This document shows, one piece after another, positions 15,408 to 24,755 of a stretch of DNA of 25,717 nt (positions within the stretch are counted from its first letter, which is position 1; every line of letters begins with the position of its first letter). Below the pieces are notes generated by a model. The model did no database searches, had not been told where the DNA came from, and saw nothing but the letters and a program-made list of their open reading frames with translations. Location: positions 1 to 25,717 of the forward strand of contig CALCZN010000032.1 of NCBI GenBank assembly GCA_937903095.1, read 5' to 3'. Position numbers and translations under genes: made by a program. This stretch comes from Zeimonas sp937903095 (GTDB lineage Bacteria > Pseudomonadota > Gammaproteobacteria > Burkholderiales > Burkholderiaceae_E).

Positions 15408-15926
15408 TCATTGTCGCGCGCGTCCGGTCGCCGCACCGGCGTCGGCCGGCGTCGTGCCGCGGCCGTACCATAGCAGCCACGCGCGCAGCCGCCGCCAGTC
15501 GTTGCCGGCATCGGCCGCTCCGCCCGCGTTGTCCGCGCTTCGGCCCCGCACGAACATCGCATCGATCGCCGACGGCTCGTCCTGCGCGCGCAGCCGCAGC
15601 CAGGCGTACCGGCCGAACACGTTCCATCGCTCGATGCGCACCGGCCTGGGGGGAGACGCGCCGGCGCGCGAATCGGCCCAGCTCGCCCGACCCGCTTCGT
15701 CGATGCTCAGGCTGCCGTCGGCCGGCGCCGCGCTCTTCTGCAGCCGGCGTCGTCCGACGGCGATCGCCAGGCAGGCCAGCGCAGCGAGCGCGATCGCTGC
15801 GCGCTGCGCCGGTTCTCCGAAGACCAGGGCGAAGAGCGTGGCGGCGAGCGCGAAAATCGCCAGCGCCGCCGTCAGGCGCCTGTGCAGCGCGCGCGGCGCG
15901 GACTCGATGCGCAGCGCAAAGGACAA
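15408..15926 (-). CDS. YgfX-like small membrane protein with a TTG start
   Basis: The frame has no suitable ATG. A TTG at 15926 has GGAG 7 bases upstream, which gives a 172-residue protein starting 23 bp after the fabF stop. Two membrane helices lie at about residues 17-36 and 41-56, followed by RRR and a soluble C-terminal domain. That domain has spaced tryptophans (ASW, ERW, AWLRLRA) and DWRRLRAWLLW near the end. This layout, and the place directly after fabF, matches YgfX-like proteins of Burkholderiales. E. coli YgfX (CptA) is described as a toxin-like inhibitor of cell division, but its partner SdhE/YgfY is not here, and such a role is not implied. An insertion rich in Ala, Gly and Asp sits at about 125-140. 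Family assignment is moderate; the reading frame is well supported. Confidence 0.65.
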   Translation of the reverse strand: MSFALRIESAPRALHRRLTAALAIFALAATLFALVFGEPAQRAAIALAALACLAIAVGRRRLQKSAAPADGSLSIDEAGRASWADSRAGASPPRPVRIERWNVFGRYAWLRLRAQDEPSAIDAMFVRGRSADNAGGAADAGNDWRRLRAWLLWYGRGTTPADAGAATGRARQ

Positions 15927-15949
15927 GGTCGCGCTCCGGAACGCTGCGG

Positions 15950-17185
<1,236 letters not shown>

Positions 17186-17239
17186 CGGATGCTCCTGCTG
17201 GTTCAGTGAAACGGTGCCGGCCGCGCCCGGCGTGCCCGC

Positions 17240-17479
17240 TCAGGCCTTCGAGTTGGCCTTCACGTAGTCGATCGCCTGCTGCACCGTCGTGATCTTCTCG
17301 GCTTCCTCGTCGGGAATCTCGGTTTCGAACTCGTCCTCGAGCGCCATCACCAACTCGACGGTGTCGAGCGAATCGGCGCCCAGATCGTCGACGAACGAGG
17401 ATTCGTTCTTGATGTCCGCTTCGTTGACGCCGAGCTGTTCAGCGACGATCTTCTTGACGCGTTGTTCGATGTTTTCCAT
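17240..17479 (-). CDS. acpP: Acyl carrier protein
   Basis: ACP carries growing acyl chains on a phosphopantetheine arm for fatty-acid, phospholipid and lipid A synthesis. The 79 residues are strongly acidic, as in the family. Ser37 in GADSLD receives the arm from AcpS, encoded in the same run. Helix II (DTVELVMALEDEFE) binds partner enzymes. A GAGGGA ribosome binding site precedes the ATG. The 141-bp gap before it, the largest in the fab cluster, contains a promoter-like element. This fits the usual need to make far more ACP than the neighbouring enzymes. Confidence 0.98.
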   Translation of the reverse strand: MENIEQRVKKIVAEQLGVNEADIKNESSFVDDLGADSLDTVELVMALEDEFETEIPDEEAEKITTVQQAIDYVKANSKA

Positions 17480-17543
17480 TCGGGGTTCCCTCTCGCTCTC
17501 AGGTTGCCGTGCCCTTCGTTCGAACGGGAAACGGGCGCGGCGG

Positions 17544-17549
17544 ATTGTA
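17544..17549 (-). promoter_or_regulatory. Probable -10 element of an acpP promoter
   Basis: In the fabG-acpP gap the coding strand reads TGCTATACAATCC. TACAAT matches the sigma-70 -10 consensus at 5 of 6 positions, in a locally AT-rich spot within GC-rich DNA. Transcription would start about 58 bases before the acpP ATG. I see no good -35 hexamer at 16-18 bp. Confidence 0.5.
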
Positions 17550-17620
17550 TAGCACTTCGCTTCGTGCATCGGCGCGCGTCGCTCGACCGGATGGCCGATG
17601 CGCGGGCCGACGCGCGCGCG

Positions 17621-18364
17621 TCACTCCATGTACATGCCGCCGTTCACGTGCAGCGTGACGCCGGTGATGTACCCCGCCTGCGGAGACGCGAGGAACGCGA
17701 CCGCGGCGGCGATGTCGTCGGGCTGGCCGAAGCGGCCGGCCGGGATCTGCTGCACGAGCGCCGCGGTCTGCGCTTCGCTCAGTGCGCGCGTCATGTCGGT
17801 GTCGACGAAACCCGGCGCCACGCAGTTGACGGTGATGTTGCGGCTGGCGAACTCGCGCGCGAGCGCGCGCCCCAGGCCCGCGACGCCCGCCTTCGCGGCG
17901 GCGTAGTTCGCCTGGCCCGCGTTGCCGCTCGAGCCGACTACCGAGCCGATGTTGACGATGCGTCCGTAGCGCGCCTTCGTCATCGGCCGCAGCACCAGGC
18001 GCGTGAGGCGAAAGACCGCATCGAGGTTGGTGGCGATCACCGCGCCCCACTCGTCGTCCTTCATCCGCAACGCGAGGTTGTCGCGCGTGATGCCGGCGTT
18101 ATTCACCAGGATGGCCGGCGCGCGGCCTTCGCTCACCATCGATTCGACGAGCGCCTCGCAGGCGGCCGGGTCGGTGACGTCGAGCGCATGACCGCGCCCC
18201 GACAGCCCCGCCTGCTCGAAAGCGTTCGAGATCGCCTGCGCACCGGCGGCCGTGGTGGCCGTGCCGACGACGCTGGCGCCCTGGCGCGCGAGCTCGAGCG
18301 CGATGGCGCGGCCGATGCCGCGCGACGCGCCGGTGACCAGCGCCACCTGGTTGGCGAGTTTCAT
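17621..18364 (-). CDS. fabG: 3-oxoacyl-ACP reductase
   Basis: FabG uses NADPH to reduce 3-oxoacyl-ACP to 3-hydroxyacyl-ACP. It is a 247-residue short-chain dehydrogenase. The cofactor motif TGASRGIGRA is at 11-20 and NNAG at 88-91. The catalytic Ser is in NIGSVVG (Ser141), with Tyr154 and Lys158 in YAAAK. The ATG at 18364 overlaps the fabD stop (ATGA); the longer open frame upstream is a shadow of fabD. A perfect GC palindrome begins at its stop codon, but no T-run follows. Confidence 0.97.
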   Translation of the reverse strand: MKLANQVALVTGASRGIGRAIALELARQGASVVGTATTAAGAQAISNAFEQAGLSGRGHALDVTDPAACEALVESMVSEGRAPAILVNNAGITRDNLALRMKDDEWGAVIATNLDAVFRLTRLVLRPMTKARYGRIVNIGSVVGSSGNAGQANYAAAKAGVAGLGRALAREFASRNITVNCVAPGFVDTDMTRALSEAQTAALVQQIPAGRFGQPDDIAAAVAFLASPQAGYITGVTLHVNGGMYME

Positions 18365-19311
18365 GGCTTTTCTCCGAAGCCGGCAGCGAGCGCCGCCTCG
18401 AGCGACGCGGGGTCGTGGACGCACAAGGCCTCGAGCGAGCGGTCGATGCGCGAGACGAGTCCGGTGAGCACCTTGGCGGGGCCGAACTCGATGACGCGCG
18501 TGGCGCCCATCGCTTTCAGCCGCTGCACGACCTCGACCCAGCGCACCGGCGACGACGCCTGTCGGACCAGCGCGTCGCGGATGCGCGCGGGTTCGGTTTC
18601 CACCGCCACGTCGACGTTGTTGACCACCGGCCAGCGCGGCGTGCGAATCCCGATTTCGGCGAGCGCCTGCGCGAGCCGTTCGCCGGCCGGGCGCAACAGC
18701 GCGGAATGAAACGGCGCCGATACCGGCAGCGGCATCGCGCGCTTGGCGCCGAGCGCCTTCGCCCGCTCGCAGGCGCGCTCCACTCCGGCGCGGTGGCCGG
18801 CGATGACCACCTGCGATGGCGCATTCCAGTTCGCCGGCGCGACCACCTCGTGCGGCGCCTGGGCGGACGCTTCCTCGCAGGCGCGGCGCACTCCTTCGTC
18901 GTCGAGCCCGAGGATGGCCGCCATCGAGCCCTCGCCCACCGGCACCGCCTCCTGCATCGCTTTCGCGCGCAGGCGCACCAACCGCACCGCGTCCTCGAAA
19001 GCGATCGCATCGGCGACCGCGAGCGCAGTGTATTCGCCCAGGCTGTGACCGGCGAGCGCCAGCGGGAGCGCCCCGCCGGCGTCGCGCCATTCGCTCCAGC
19101 AGACGTAGCCGGCAACGAGCATCGCCGGCTGCGTGTTCACGGTGAGCGACAGCGCCTCCGACGGACCTTCGGCGATGAGCGCCGAGAGCTTCTCGCCGAG
19201 CGCTTCGTCGGCACGCTCGAGCAGCGCGCGCGCCCTGGGAGAAGCGGCGAAGCCGGCGAGCATGCCGACCGACTGCGAACCCTGACCGGGAAATACGTAT
19301 GCGACCGTCAT
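18361..19311 (-). CDS. fabD: Malonyl-CoA:ACP transacylase
   Basis: FabD moves malonyl groups from coenzyme A to ACP, supplying the extender for elongation. The 316 residues contain FPGQGSQ at 7-13, the nucleophile Ser90 in GHSLGEY, Arg115 that binds the malonyl carboxylate, and His202 as the general base (APFHS). E. coli equivalents are Ser92, Arg117 and His201. The ATG at 19311 has GGAAGG 8 bases upstream in a 29-bp gap after fabH. It overlaps fabG by 4 bp. Confidence 0.97.
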   Translation of the reverse strand: MTVAYVFPGQGSQSVGMLAGFAASPRARALLERADEALGEKLSALIAEGPSEALSLTVNTQPAMLVAGYVCWSEWRDAGGALPLALAGHSLGEYTALAVADAIAFEDAVRLVRLRAKAMQEAVPVGEGSMAAILGLDDEGVRRACEEASAQAPHEVVAPANWNAPSQVVIAGHRAGVERACERAKALGAKRAMPLPVSAPFHSALLRPAGERLAQALAEIGIRTPRWPVVNNVDVAVETEPARIRDALVRQASSPVRWVEVVQRLKAMGATRVIEFGPAKVLTGLVSRIDRSLEALCVHDPASLEAALAAGFGEKP

Positions 19312-19340
19312 CGGGAAGCCTTCCGTGTGGATGCCGCGGC

Positions 19341-20321
19341 TCAGAAGCGCACGAGCGCGGCGCCCCAGGTGAAGCCGCCGCCGACGCCTTCCATCAGCAC
19401 GTTCTGTCCGGCGCGGATGCGCCCGTCGCGCACCGCCTGGTCCAGCGCGAGCGGAATCGAGGCGGCCGAAGTGTTCGCGTGCGAATCGACGGTGACGACG
19501 ACCCTGGACATCGGAATGCCCAGGCGGCGCGCGGTGGCGCTCAGGATGCGTACGTTGGCCTGGTGCGGAATCATCCAGTCGACCGCTTCGATCGGCAGGT
19601 CGACTGCCGCCAGCGTTTCGCGCGCGACCGAATCGAGCACGGACACGGCGAGCTTGAACACCGCCTGCCCGTCCATCGTGAGGTACGGGTGCCCGGTGAT
19701 CTCGCCGTGGCAGACGTTGCCCGCGGTGCGCAGGATCGATTCGTGGCGCCCGTCGGCGTGCAGTTTCGCCGCCAGCACGCCGGGCTCGTTCGAGCCGGCG
19801 AGCACGACGGCGCCCGCGCCGTCGCCGAACAGCACGCAGGTGCCGCGATCGTTCCAGTCGAGGATGCGCGAGAACACCTCGGCGCCGATGACGAGGGCCT
19901 TGTGCGCGAGGCCGCTGCGGATCATCGAGTCGGCCACCGAGAATGCGTAGACGAAGCCGGTGCACACGGCCTGCACGTCGAAGGCGGCGCCGCCGGCGGC
20001 GCCCAGCTCCTTCTGCACGAGGCAGGCGGTGCTCGGAAACACGAAATCGGGCGTCGACGTGGCGACGATGATCAGGTCGAGGTCGGCTGCTTCGAGGCCG
20101 GCGGCGGCGAGCGCGCGGCGCCCGGCCTCGGTGGCCAGACGGCTCGACGTCACGCCTTCGTCGGCGATGTGCCGCTGGCGGATTCCCGTGCGCTCGACGA
20201 TCCACTCGTCGGAGGTCTCGACGCCGCGCGAGGCGAGATCGGCGACCAGTTGCTGGTTGGTGACGACGCGCGGGGGCAGGATGCTTCCCGTGCCGACGAT
20301 GCGCGAATAACGGTACGTCAT
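19341..20321 (-). CDS. fabH: Beta-ketoacyl-ACP synthase III
   Basis: FabH starts fatty-acid synthesis by condensing acetyl-CoA with malonyl-ACP. The 326 residues have the triad Cys120 (VQAVCTGF), His253 (PHQAN) and Asn283 (HANTSAAS), matching E. coli Cys112, His244 and Asn274. The end GVGGGFTWGAALVRF is typical. The ATG at 20321 overlaps the plsX stop (ATGA), the usual plsX-fabH coupling. The frame remains open upstream, but that is the shadow of plsX. Confidence 0.97.
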   Translation of the reverse strand: MTYRYSRIVGTGSILPPRVVTNQQLVADLASRGVETSDEWIVERTGIRQRHIADEGVTSSRLATEAGRRALAAAGLEAADLDLIIVATSTPDFVFPSTACLVQKELGAAGGAAFDVQAVCTGFVYAFSVADSMIRSGLAHKALVIGAEVFSRILDWNDRGTCVLFGDGAGAVVLAGSNEPGVLAAKLHADGRHESILRTAGNVCHGEITGHPYLTMDGQAVFKLAVSVLDSVARETLAAVDLPIEAVDWMIPHQANVRILSATARRLGIPMSRVVVTVDSHANTSAASIPLALDQAVRDGRIRAGQNVLMEGVGGGFTWGAALVRF

Positions 20322-21430
20322 GGGGCGGTAGGTTGATTCACGGACGCGCCGGCAGCATCGACGGCGCCGCCGCGCGCCGGCGCGGAAGCGCCGGCCTGCA
20401 CGACTTTCGGCAGCCGCTCGGCAATGCCTTGCAGCAATCCGTTGCGCACCGCATCGTACGCGCGGCGCAGGGCGAACTCGAAGGCGTAGGCATCGGCCGA
20501 GCCGTGGCTCTTGATGACGACGCCGCGCAGCCCGACGAGCGCCGCGCCGTTGTAGCGGCGCGGATCGAGCCGCTTGCGAAAGCGCAGCAGCACCGGAAAC
20601 GACAGCAGCGCGATCAGCCGCGTGAACACGTGGCGGCGATATTCCTCGCGGATGTAGCCGCCCAGCATGCGGGCGAGTCCCTCGGAGGTCTTCAGCGCGA
20701 CGTTTCCGACGAAGCCGTCGCAGACGACGACGTCGGTGGTGCCTTCGTAGATGTCGTTGCCTTCGACGTTGCCGTAGAAATTCAGCGGACTGGCGCGCAA
20801 CAGCTCGGCGGCGACCTTGACCGTGTCGTTGCCCTTGATCGTCTCTTCGCCGATGTTCAGCAGACCCACGCTGGGCTGCTCGCGCCCTTCGAGCGCGGCG
20901 ACCAGCGCCGAACCCATGATGGCGAACTGCAGCAGGTGCTCGGGCTCGCAATCGACGTTGGCGCCGAGATCGAGCATCGTCGTCGTGCCGCCGCGCTGGT
21001 TCGGCATCTGCGAGGCGATCGCGGGGCGGTCGATGCCCGCGAGCATCTTCAGCACGAAGCGCGAGATCGCCATCAGCGCGCCGGTGTTGCCGGCGCTGAC
21101 GCAGGCGTCGGCCTCGCCGTTCTTGACCAGGTCGATCGCCACCCGCATCGACGAATCGCGCTTGCTGCGCAGTGCGGTTGCCGGCGGATCGTCCATCGCG
21201 ACGACCTCGCTCGCCGGGCGCAGTTCGATGCGCTCGTCGTCCGGCACGGCGCTTCGCCGCCTGGCTCCCCTGGCCCGTACAGCGGCGAGCGCCGCCTCGA
21301 GCGTCTCGGGACGGCCGACCAGCAGCAGCCGCGCATCGGGCACCGACGCGAGGAAATGCAGGGCAGCCGGAACGGTGACCGACGGGCCGTGGTCACCGCC
21401 CATGCAGTCGATGGCGATGCGTACTGTCAC
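20318..21430 (-). CDS. plsX: Phosphate acyltransferase PlsX
   Basis: PlsX is a peripheral membrane enzyme that makes acyl-phosphate from acyl-ACP, the donor PlsY uses to begin phospholipid synthesis. The 370 residues show the family start IAIDCMGGDHGP and the segments SAGNTGALMA, LDLGANVDC and VVCDGFVGNVALK. The end after about residue 340 is a low-complexity Ala/Pro/Gly tail, slightly longer than usual. The start codon is GTG at 21430 with a weak AGG upstream; no ATG fits the family start. It lies 91 bp after rpmF and overlaps fabH by 4 bp. Confidence 0.96.
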   Translation of the reverse strand: MTVRIAIDCMGGDHGPSVTVPAALHFLASVPDARLLLVGRPETLEAALAAVRARGARRRSAVPDDERIELRPASEVVAMDDPPATALRSKRDSSMRVAIDLVKNGEADACVSAGNTGALMAISRFVLKMLAGIDRPAIASQMPNQRGGTTTMLDLGANVDCEPEHLLQFAIMGSALVAALEGREQPSVGLLNIGEETIKGNDTVKVAAELLRASPLNFYGNVEGNDIYEGTTDVVVCDGFVGNVALKTSEGLARMLGGYIREEYRRHVFTRLIALLSFPVLLRFRKRLDPRRYNGAALVGLRGVVIKSHGSADAYAFEFALRRAYDAVRNGLLQGIAERLPKVVQAGASAPARGGAVDAAGASVNQPTAP

Positions 21431-21521
21431 GGCGCCTGTTCAGACGAGGGGCAGCGTCGCGACAAGGGCCACCGTGCGCTTTTGTTCGCTCAGGACGCGC
21501 GACGCGCGCTCACCTCAGTGC

Positions 21522-21704
21522 TCACTCGTCGGACTTCGTGCGCAGCACCTTGCGGCCCCGGTAGAAACCGGTGGGGCTCACGTGGTGCCGGCGATGCACT
21601 TCCCCGGTGGTGGACTCGACGGCAAGCGGCGGATTCTGGAGGAAGTCGTGCGAGCGATGCATTCCGCGCCGCGCCGGCGACTTCTTGTTCTGCTGGACAG
21701 CCAT
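21522..21704 (-). CDS. rpmF: 50S ribosomal protein L32
   Basis: L32 is a small basic protein of the large subunit. The 60 residues start MAVQQNKKSPARRGMHRSHD and include the conserved RRHHVSPTGFYRGRKV. There are no zinc-ribbon cysteines, so it is the zinc-free form, as in E. coli. The ATG has AGAGG 7 bases upstream. A probable promoter lies in the 40-bp gap after yceD. The order yceD-rpmF-plsX is almost universal in proteobacteria. Confidence 0.97.
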   Translation of the reverse strand: MAVQQNKKSPARRGMHRSHDFLQNPPLAVESTTGEVHRRHHVSPTGFYRGRKVLRTKSDE

Positions 21705-21730
21705 GTTCTAGCCTCTGAGGACAATCGACG

Positions 21731-21736
21731 ATTATA
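21731..21736 (-). promoter_or_regulatory. Consensus -10 element upstream of rpmF
   Basis: In the yceD-rpmF gap the coding strand reads GGTATAATCG, an exact TATAAT, rare in DNA this GC-rich. Transcription would begin about 20 bases before the rpmF ATG and leave room for its AGAGG site. No convincing -35 is seen at 16-18 bp, so strength is uncertain. It would let rpmF-plsX-fab be transcribed apart from yceD. Confidence 0.6.
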
Positions 21737-21744
21737 CCTGCTCA

Positions 21745-22281
21745 CTACGGGGTTTCGTCGCCCCCGGAAGGCCCGTTGCGCCGCAGCCGTTGCAGCGCGG
21801 CGAAGGGCTTCTCGGCCTCCCCGGCGTCTTCGGGCTCGTCGTCGCGCGCGATCGACGGCTCGCACGCATCGTGCCGCGGCATCGGCGGCAGCGCGAGGAT
21901 CGCCTCGTCCTCGATCAGGGCGTCGAGATCGAAACGCGACCCTCCGGCCAGGACGTCGTACTCGTCGTCCTCGGGGTCGAGCCGCTCGGCCTCGGCCTCG
22001 CTGTCCACCAGCCGGTAGCGCCGCGTATCGCCGATCTCCGTTGCAACGGGCTCGAGGCAGCACACGCAGGCCGGCCGCACCGAGGCCGAGAACGACAGCT
22101 CGAGGAAATCGTCGTGCCCTCCTTCGGGGCGCGCATTGCGCCAGCCGCGGGCGCGCCAGTCGACGCGGCCTTCGGGCGTCGCGAGCAACGACGCGAGCCG
22201 GGGCAGCCGTTCGACGGGAAGCTCGCCTTCGAGCGCCTGGCCGTTGCGCGCCAGGCGCGCGGTATCGATCGTGTTCTTCAT
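21745..22281 (-). CDS. yceD: YceD/DUF177 family protein linked to 23S rRNA and L32
   Basis: This is a small acidic protein of a family almost always encoded next to rpmF and reported to affect 23S rRNA accumulation. From the ATG at 22281 it has 178 residues. The conserved core is RPACVCCLEPV, followed by an acidic stretch (EAEAERLDPEDDEYD) and the LIEDEAILALPPMPRH segment typical of the family. AAGGA lies 5 bases before 22281. An ATG at 22296, preceded by GGAAGGG, would add 5 residues and is also possible. It is the first gene of the long minus-strand run and is divergent from maf, with only 38-53 bp between the starts. Confidence 0.92.
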   Translation of the reverse strand: MKNTIDTARLARNGQALEGELPVERLPRLASLLATPEGRVDWRARGWRNARPEGGHDDFLELSFSASVRPACVCCLEPVATEIGDTRRYRLVDSEAEAERLDPEDDEYDVLAGGSRFDLDALIEDEAILALPPMPRHDACEPSIARDDEPEDAGEAEKPFAALQRLRRNGPSGGDETP

Positions 22282-22334
22282 CGGCGTCCTTATCATAGCG
22301 ACTGCCCTTCCGCCTGCCCGCCCCGGCCCTGCCC

Positions 22335-22946
22335 GTGACGTCCCCGACCGCTTCGCTGATCCTCGCGTCTACCTCGCCGTATCGGCGCGAGCTGCTCGCC
22401 CGGCTGAGCTCGAAATTCGACGTGCAGTCGCCGGGCGTGGACGAGACGCCGCATCCCGGAGAAACGCCGGCCGGGACCGCGCAGCGGCTCGCGCTCGAAA
22501 AAGCGCTGGCGGTCGCGGCGCACCACCCGCGGGCGCTCGTCATCGGCTCCGACCAGGCGGCGACGATCGACGGCGTGCACGCGATCGGCAAGCCGGGCGA
22601 CCACGCGTCGGCGCGCGAGCAGCTGCGCGCCGCCTCCGGACGCACGATGCACTTCTACACGGCGCTGGCCACCGTGCGCACCGCGGACGGCTTTCGCGCC
22701 TGCGCCCTCGTCGAGACGCGCGTGCGCTTCCGGCGCCTGGACGACGACGAGATCGAGCGCTACCTGCAGCGCGAACGCCCCTACGACGTCGCCGGCTCGG
22801 CGAAGGCCGAAGGCCTCGGCATCGTGCTGCTCGAGGCGATCGAGGGCGACGACCCCACGGCGCTGATCGGCCTGCCGCTGATCGCGCTCGGCCGGATGCT
22901 GCGCGACGCCGGCCTGTCGCCGCTTGCCGATCCCGGCGAACGATGA
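22335..22946 (+). CDS. yceF: Maf-family nucleotide pyrophosphatase, YceF type
   Basis: Maf proteins hydrolyse modified or non-canonical nucleoside triphosphates. The YceF subgroup is reported to prefer 7-methyl-GTP. The 203 residues start LILASTSPYRRELL (8-21), the nucleotide-binding signature. The catalytic Asp73 is in GSDQAA; the GSDQ form fits YceF rather than the dTTP/UTP-specific YhdE group. Conserved GKPG, E(T)RVRFR and SAKAEGLG follow. The start codon is GTG at 22335 with no clear ribosome binding site. A TATCAT at 22291-22296 could be its -10. Its stop overlaps the ATG of the next gene. Confidence 0.94.
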   Translation: MTSPTASLILASTSPYRRELLARLSSKFDVQSPGVDETPHPGETPAGTAQRLALEKALAVAAHHPRALVIGSDQAATIDGVHAIGKPGDHASAREQLRAASGRTMHFYTALATVRTADGFRACALVETRVRFRRLDDDEIERYLQRERPYDVAGSAKAEGLGIVLLEAIEGDDPTALIGLPLIALGRMLRDAGLSPLADPGER

Positions 22947-23674
22947 GCGGCGCGCTCTGGCTGATTCCCACGTCGCTGGGCGCGCCCGGGCAGGCGCGCG
23001 AGGTGCTGCCGTCGGCGACGCTTGCCTGCATCCACCGGCTGGACTACTTCGTCGTCGAGAACGCGCGCAGCGCGCGGGCCTTTCTCAAGGCCGCCGGCAC
23101 GGCGAAACCGCTGCAGTCGCTCGAGCTGGTCGAGCTGGACGAGCACACGCCGGGCGAGCGCATTCCGCAGTTGCTCGCGCCGATCGTAGGCGGCCGCGAT
23201 GGTGGCCTCCTCTCCGAGGCGGGTGCGCCGGCGGTCGCCGACCCGGGCGCCGCGCTGGTCGAGGCCGCGCACGCGGCCGGCATCGTGGTGCGCCCGCTGG
23301 TGGGTCCGAGCGCGATCCTGCTCGCGCTGATGGCCTCGGGGATGAACGGCCAGCGCTTCTCGTTTGCCGGCTACGTGCCCGCGCAGGCCGAGGCGCGCGT
23401 GCGCCGCCTGCGCGAACTCGAGCAGCGCTCGCTGCGCGAGGACGAAACGATCCTGATCATCGAGACGCCGTACCGCAATCGCGCACTGCTCGAATCCGCA
23501 TTGCTCGCGCTGGCGCCAACCACGCGACTGATGCTCGCCAGCGAACTGACGACGCCGGCCGAGCGCATCGTCGTCGACACGGTGGCCGGATGGCGGCGCG
23601 CGCCGCGCGAAGCGCCGAAGGCGCCAGCGGTGTTCGGCCTGCAGGCGCGCGCCGCAGCGCCCACCCGGCGCTGA
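22943..23674 (+). CDS. SAM-dependent methyltransferase of the tetrapyrrole-methylase fold (RsmI-related)
   Basis: This 243-residue protein is related to RsmI, which methylates the ribose of C1402 in 16S rRNA. Visible motifs are IPTSLG at 8-13 (in place of RsmI TPIGNLGD), LLSEAGAPAVADPG at 89-102 and PLVGPSAILLALMASG at 118-133, which form the SAM pocket, then FAGYVP at 141-146 and ETPYRNRALLE. It is shorter than true RsmI (about 285 residues) and lacks its C-terminal part. It is probably the paralogue often found beside maf in betaproteobacteria; its substrate is not known. The ATG overlaps the maf stop (ATGA). It converges on sppA with 38 bp between the stops. Confidence 0.88.
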   Translation: MSGALWLIPTSLGAPGQAREVLPSATLACIHRLDYFVVENARSARAFLKAAGTAKPLQSLELVELDEHTPGERIPQLLAPIVGGRDGGLLSEAGAPAVADPGAALVEAAHAAGIVVRPLVGPSAILLALMASGMNGQRFSFAGYVPAQAEARVRRLRELEQRSLREDETILIIETPYRNRALLESALLALAPTTRLMLASELTTPAERIVVDTVAGWRRAPREAPKAPAVFGLQARAAAPTRR

Positions 23675-23712
23675 AGAAGCTGTGAACGAATCAGTACTGC
23701 CCGTGCCGTCGC

Positions 23713-24699
23713 TCAGCGCAGCAGCGATGCGGCGCCGCCCGCGCCGAGCGTGCGCGCCATCGCCTCGCCGGCGGCGGTGCCGAGGCGTCGGGTGATTCGA
23801 TCGAGGACGTTGCGCCGCGGCGAGAAATCGACCACGCGCTCGGCCTTCACGACGTCGCGCGCGACCGATTCGAGCGAGCCGGTCGCATCCGCCAGCCCCA
23901 GCTCGATGCTGCGCTCGCCGGTCCACACCAGGCCGCTGAACATCTCCGGCGTTTCCTTCAGTCGATCGCCGCGGCCCTTGCGCACCACGTCGATGAACTG
24001 GCGGTGGATCTCGCCGAGCATGCGCTGCGCATGCTCGCGCTGCTCCTCGGGAAGCGGAGAGAACGGGTCGAGGAAGCCCTTGTTCTCGCCGGCGGTCAGC
24101 AGTCGGCGCTCGATGCCGAGCTTGTCCATCGCGCCGGTGAAACCGAAGCTTTCGATCAGCACGCCGATCGAGCCGACCAGGCTCGCCTTGTCCACGTAGA
24201 TGCGATCGGCGGCGGCGGCGACGTAGTACCCGCCCGATGCGCAGATGTCTTCGACGACCGCGTACAGCGGCGTACCCGGATGTTCCTCGCGCAGGTGGAG
24301 GATCGCGTCGTGGATGATGCCGGCCTGCACCGGGCTGCCGCCGGGGCTGTTCACCCGCAGCACGACCGCCGCCGTGTTGCTGTCGTCGAATGCCGATTTC
24401 AGCGCATCGATCAGGTCGTCGGCCGATGCGTCGCCCTCCGCGGCAATGACGCCGCGCAGCTCGACGAGCGCCGTGTGCCTTCCGGCGGGCAGGCGCGCGT
24501 CGCGCGCGAACCATCCGCTGGCCAGCACCAGCGCGAGCACGACGATCGCGAAGCTCAGCAGCCGGAAGAAGATCGACCAGCGTCGCGCCCGACGCTGCTC
24601 GCGCAGCGTGGCGAAGAGCAGCCGCTCGATCGTCTCGCGCTGCCAGGCAGGGTCGGAGACGGCTTGCGCGCTGTCGCGCGGCATGCCGGGATCGGTCAT
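23713..24699 (-). CDS. sppA: Signal peptide peptidase SppA, S49 family
   Basis: SppA is a membrane-anchored serine protease that clears cleaved signal peptides and some membrane proteins. The 328-residue length is that of the short, single-domain form (B. subtilis type), not the 618-residue E. coli form. A cytoplasmic N-terminus of about 42 residues leads to one membrane helix at about 45-62. The catalytic Ser155 (DICASGGYYVA) and Lys207 (AGENKGFLDPF) are 52 residues apart, as in B. subtilis SppA. VNSPGGSP at 116-123 forms the oxyanion region. The ATG at 24699 is preferred; a Met at residue 6 is an alternative. It may have its own promoter. Confidence 0.95.
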   Translation of the reverse strand: MTDPGMPRDSAQAVSDPAWQRETIERLLFATLREQRRARRWSIFFRLLSFAIVVLALVLASGWFARDARLPAGRHTALVELRGVIAAEGDASADDLIDALKSAFDDSNTAAVVLRVNSPGGSPVQAGIIHDAILHLREEHPGTPLYAVVEDICASGGYYVAAAADRIYVDKASLVGSIGVLIESFGFTGAMDKLGIERRLLTAGENKGFLDPFSPLPEEQREHAQRMLGEIHRQFIDVVRKGRGDRLKETPEMFSGLVWTGERSIELGLADATGSLESVARDVVKAERVVDFSPRRNVLDRITRRLGTAAGEAMARTLGAGGAASLLR

Positions 24700-24731
24700 G
24701 GGATGCTTCCGGAAGATCGTCGCAGGGCAAA

Positions 24732-24737
24732 AGTATA
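24732..24737 (-). promoter_or_regulatory. Probable -10 element of sppA
   Basis: The coding strand reads GCCTATACTTTTGCC in the 115-bp gap before sppA. TATACT matches the -10 consensus at 5 of 6 positions in an otherwise GC-rich region. Transcription would start about 25 bases before the ATG. No clear -35 is visible, because a tandem GC-rich repeat lies upstream. Confidence 0.5.
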
Positions 24738-24755
24738 GGCGAGCGCTCTGCGCGC

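Noticed and set aside
17216..17231. GC hairpin between acpP and fabF as a terminator
   Set aside because: The stem is only 5 bp and is not followed by T residues.
17609..17622. Perfect palindrome GACGCGCGCGCGTC at the fabG stop, as a terminator
   Set aside because: It is an alternating CG run with no loop and no T-run; such runs are frequent here.
22291..22297. Overlapping TATCAT/TATGAT as a shared two-way promoter for yceD and maf
   Set aside because: Both hexamers match well, but no -35 elements are visible and the yceD leader would be only a few bases long.
22136..22942. Upstream extension of the methyltransferase frame through maf
   Set aside because: That part is the shadow of maf; the ATG at 22943 overlapping the maf stop starts the conserved protein.
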